Source of the DNA: Chloroflexota bacterium
Lineage (GTDB): Bacteria > Chloroflexota > Anaerolineae > B4-G1 > DUEL01
Assembly (NCBI GenBank): GCA_017743275.1
Contig: JAGHZG010000026.1
Span: 1-10,389 of the forward strand
DNA length: 10,389 nucleotides
Direction: 5' to 3'
Shown: one piece after another, positions 8,808 to 10,389 of the stretch
Layout of the letters: the number at the start of each line of letters is the position of its first letter
Position numbering within the stretch: the stretch's first letter is position 1
Translations under genes and position numbers: made by a program
The notes under the pieces: model-generated
The model's input: the letters and a program-made list of their open reading frames with translations, nothing else
Database searches by the model: none
What the model was told of the DNA's origin: nothing

Positions 8808-10097
8808 TCAATCGCGCTCGCCGGCTTTCGGCCCCCGGAGTTCGTCCAGGCGCGGGTAAAGGCGTGGGTGGAGACGGGTAGCCCCAGGAATACGGGTGGC
8901 GTCGCTCTCTTCGTAGGAAACGTTCTTCATGACCACCCGCCGCCGGGGCGAGGCCAGAAGGATGCTATCCGATTCTATGGTCCGGGCCGGATAGACAACC
9001 AGGCCCGAACCGATGCGACAGTGATGGCCCACGCACCCGCCCAGGACCGTCATCCCCGTCGGCTCCAGGCGGTCGCCGCGCATGGCCCGCAACGGATTGG
9101 GAATCAGGTTAAAGTCGGTGAAGGTGGTTCCGGCGCCGATGAAACTGCTCCGCCCCACGCACGCCAGTTGGAGACAGGTATTCTGGGCGACCATCGTGTC
9201 TTCCATCAGGACGGTCTCAAAGAGGGAGGCGCGGAAGGGCAGGAAGCAGCGGTCGCTGATGACGCTGAGCATCAAATGACAGCCATCGGAGATGGTGACG
9301 TTATTGCCGATGACGCAAATATCCACCACCGCGCCCGGGCCGATGTCCACGTTGTCGCCGATGATGGTGGGCCCCCGGATGACCGCGCTGGGGTCAATGG
9401 AGCAGTTCTTGCCAATTTTGACCACGGCGGAGGAGGAGAGCACCTGCTTCTGCTCCAGCAGCGCCCGCCAGAAGAGTTTCAGTTGCAGCCCGACGCTCTC
9501 CTCAATGGCCTTATCCAGACGGGCCGCCTCGGCAAAGATGCCGAAGATGATGTTGGCCAGAAGGATATGGACCCAGGACTCAATGGCCAGGAACGCCCGC
9601 GTGGGCACCTGGTAGACCAGGTCCCCCAGGACGTTGGACATGTGGGTGGGAACCCGGTAGTAGCCCATCTCGCGGGGCTCAGTGTGCATAACCAGTGGCC
9701 GGACTGTCTCCTCAACGCCGTGGGGAAAGTACCACATATCCGCCACATAGAGGTCACCCTTTCGGCGGATGGTCTGCTGAAGGGGAAGGGCATGGGTGAC
9801 GATGGCTTTATCGTCCAGCGGGAATGCCACCTGGCAGGCCTTGCCCAGTTTGCGGGCTTTCTGGATGAAGGTGTCAATGAACGGTTTGTCAAAGAATAGA
9901 TTTTCCCGATAGACCAGCGTCTCCACCCGCTCTGGGCCGATTTCGCTGAACGAATCCACCTCCCGCTCCTGGGTGACGTAGGGGGCCAGGAGGTCCCGCT
10001 GGTGCAGCCAGAGGGGCTTATTGAGCACCCGCAGTTCACGGGCCGGCTCGTTGAACGGGTGGATAAACCTTCGGTCTCTCAGGATGATCTTGCGCAT
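8808..10097 (-). CDS. Left-handed beta-helix (hexapeptide repeat) protein with nucleotidyltransferase-like N-terminal half
   Basis: A 429-residue protein. Residues about 218-385 carry hexapeptide repeats with the usual I/V-G-x-x spacing: IGKNCSIDPSAVIRGPTIIG, IGPGAVV, VIGNNVTIS, FIGAGTTFTD, IGSGLVV. This is the left-handed beta helix of GlmU-type and acyltransferase proteins. Residues 1-150 resemble, by general pattern, an NDP-sugar nucleotidyltransferase fold (ETLVYRENLFFDKPFIDTFI), but the glycine-rich LAGGxGTRL substrate loop is missing, so catalysis by that half is doubtful. A hydrophobic helix (about 168-189) joins the halves; I read it as a linker helix, though membrane contact is possible. 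The ATG at 10097 begins MRKIILRD; a TTG at 10157 would add 20 poorly structured residues, so I prefer 10097, although its ribosome binding site is weak. It lies 226 bp upstream of the acyl-ACP reductase-like gene on the same strand. The substrate is unknown. Confidence 0.75.
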   Translation of the reverse strand: MRKIILRDRRFIHPFNEPARELRVLNKPLWLHQRDLLAPYVTQEREVDSFSEIGPERVETLVYRENLFFDKPFIDTFIQKARKLGKACQVAFPLDDKAIVTHALPLQQTIRRKGDLYVADMWYFPHGVEETVRPLVMHTEPREMGYYRVPTHMSNVLGDLVYQVPTRAFLAIESWVHILLANIIFGIFAEAARLDKAIEESVGLQLKLFWRALLEQKQVLSSSAVVKIGKNCSIDPSAVIRGPTIIGDNVDIGPGAVVDICVIGNNVTISDGCHLMLSVISDRCFLPFRASLFETVLMEDTMVAQNTCLQLACVGRSSFIGAGTTFTDFNLIPNPLRAMRGDRLEPTGMTVLGGCVGHHCRIGSGLVVYPARTIESDSILLASPRRRVVMKNVSYEESDATRIPGATRLHPRLYPRLDELRGPKAGERD

Positions 10098-10106
10098 ACC
10101 CGTCTG

Positions 10107-10150
10107 CCCTGCCTGCAGGGTAAATCCTGCGCCACCAAACCGTGCAGGAT
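10107..10150. repeat. Short inverted repeats in the leader of the beta-helix gene
   Basis: CCCTGC/GCAGGG at 10107-10120 and ATCCTGC/GCAGGAT at 10124-10150 (13-nt loop) overlap a 16-bp palindrome, GCAGGGTAAATCCTGC, at 10115-10130. That palindrome matches the core of the 26-bp repeats near 480 at 12 of 16 positions, and the outermost changes (A-T to G-C) keep pairing. It may be another member of the same dispersed repeat family or an operator-like site. Confidence 0.5.
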
Positions 10151-10305
10151 ATTGCAACTTGACAAATTATTCCGACAATCCTTGCCTGTTCCAGGTCAGG
10201 GTTTCCCCGGCTGCGCCCTCACCTCTCCCCCTGCCCTCAAGTTCATCAAGACTTCTGAATCATTCGTGCCCCTCTCCCGCTCGCCTGCGGCGGCGGGGGC
10301 CCTCA

Positions 10306-10342
10306 CCCCTCCCCTCTCCCGCTGTGCGGGAGAGGGGAGGGG
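10306..10342. repeat. Perfect 17-bp-stem hairpin
   Basis: CCCCTCCCCTCTCCCGC (10306-10322) and GCGGGAGAGGGGAGGGG (10326-10342) pair perfectly around a TGT loop. The stem is long and GC-rich. No T-run follows directly on either strand. It is probably a dispersed intergenic palindrome, though it could end transcription entering from the right. Confidence 0.8.
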
Positions 10343-10356
10343 AATAGAGGGGGTTT

Positions 10357-10385
10357 TGCGGCGGGCGGCGAAGCCGCCCGCCGCA
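10357..10385. repeat. Perfect 13-bp-stem GC hairpin
   Basis: TGCGGCGGGCGGC (10357-10369) and GCCGCCCGCCGCA (10373-10385) flank GAA. On the minus strand the apex reads CTTCG, a stable tetraloop type. AAAACCC follows on the minus strand, so there is no downstream T-run in that direction; on the plus strand TTTT precedes the stem. It could be a terminator for an unseen gene to the right or a repeat. Confidence 0.7.
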
Positions 10386-10389
10386 GAAC

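Larger units (their letters stand above)
10151..10389. other. Gene-free right end, C-rich and palindrome-rich
   Basis: No supportable gene is present from the beta-helix start to the window edge (10098-10389). The stretch 10215-10342 is strongly C-rich on the plus strand, with repeated CCCTCACC and CCTCTCCC words. The open frame on the plus strand here has a low-complexity composition and no recognisable motif. Any promoter for the five minus-strand genes should lie here or in the leader, but no convincing -35/-10 pair was found. Confidence 0.6.

Noticed and set aside
8796..9899. 367-residue open frame on the plus strand
   Set aside because: Antisense to the beta-helix gene. Its repeated Asp-Asp/His pattern mirrors the hexapeptide codons of the real gene.
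10149..10178. Possible promoter for the beta-helix gene (TTGTCG, 17-18 bp, then a CAATAT-like box on the minus strand)
   Set aside because: The -35 box is fair but the -10 box matches consensus at only about three of six positions; too weak to call.
10021..10347. 108-residue open frame on the plus strand at the right edge
   Set aside because: It overlaps the start of the beta-helix gene and then crosses C-rich palindromic DNA, giving a Pro/Ser/Arg-rich product without motifs.

Overview
The window (about 60% GC) looks like a piece of chromosome from a Chloroflexota bacterium, probably an Anaerolineae-like lineage. The grounds are a very large soluble histidine kinase packed with GAF domains, several stand-alone or hybrid receiver proteins, and spacers full of short palindromes and tandem repeats. 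This placement is inferred from gene style and repeat style, not from a marker gene. All five genes I can support lie on the minus strand and read from right to left.

In order of transcription: (1) 10097-8808, a left-handed beta-helix (hexapeptide repeat) protein with a nucleotidyltransferase-like N-terminal half. (2) 8581-7505, a homologue of long-chain acyl-ACP reductase (COG5322 type) that keeps the catalytic Cys and the Rossmann glycines. (3) 7426-6533, a response regulator with a receiver and a degenerate GGDEF domain. (4) 6350-693, an 1885-residue hybrid histidine kinase with seven GAF domains, a PAS domain, the HisKA and ATPase core, and two C-terminal receivers. (5) 457-86, a single-domain CheY-like receiver.

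Genes 3-5 form a phosphorelay cluster with one kinase core and four receiver domains but no DNA-binding output domain. The kinase probably integrates small-molecule or redox signals in the cytoplasm and passes phosphate to its own receivers, to the CheY-like protein and perhaps to the REC-GGDEF protein. Genes 1-2 look metabolic (acyl or lipid chemistry and sugar/acyl-transfer-like folds); no sequence feature directly ties them to the phosphorelay.

The spacers are the most unusual part. Positions 1-90 hold a heptamer tandem array that supplies the stop codon of gene 5. Between genes 4 and 5 a 26-bp palindromic repeat array is split by a 143-bp MITE-like element with near-perfect 12-bp ends and an exact 8-bp target duplication. 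Between genes 3 and 4 a 10-bp-stem hairpin sits next to the kinase start. Between genes 1 and 2 there is a nested 186-bp inverted repeat. The right end (10098-10389) has no gene but carries two strong perfect hairpins. No tRNA, rRNA, CRISPR array or transposase gene was seen.
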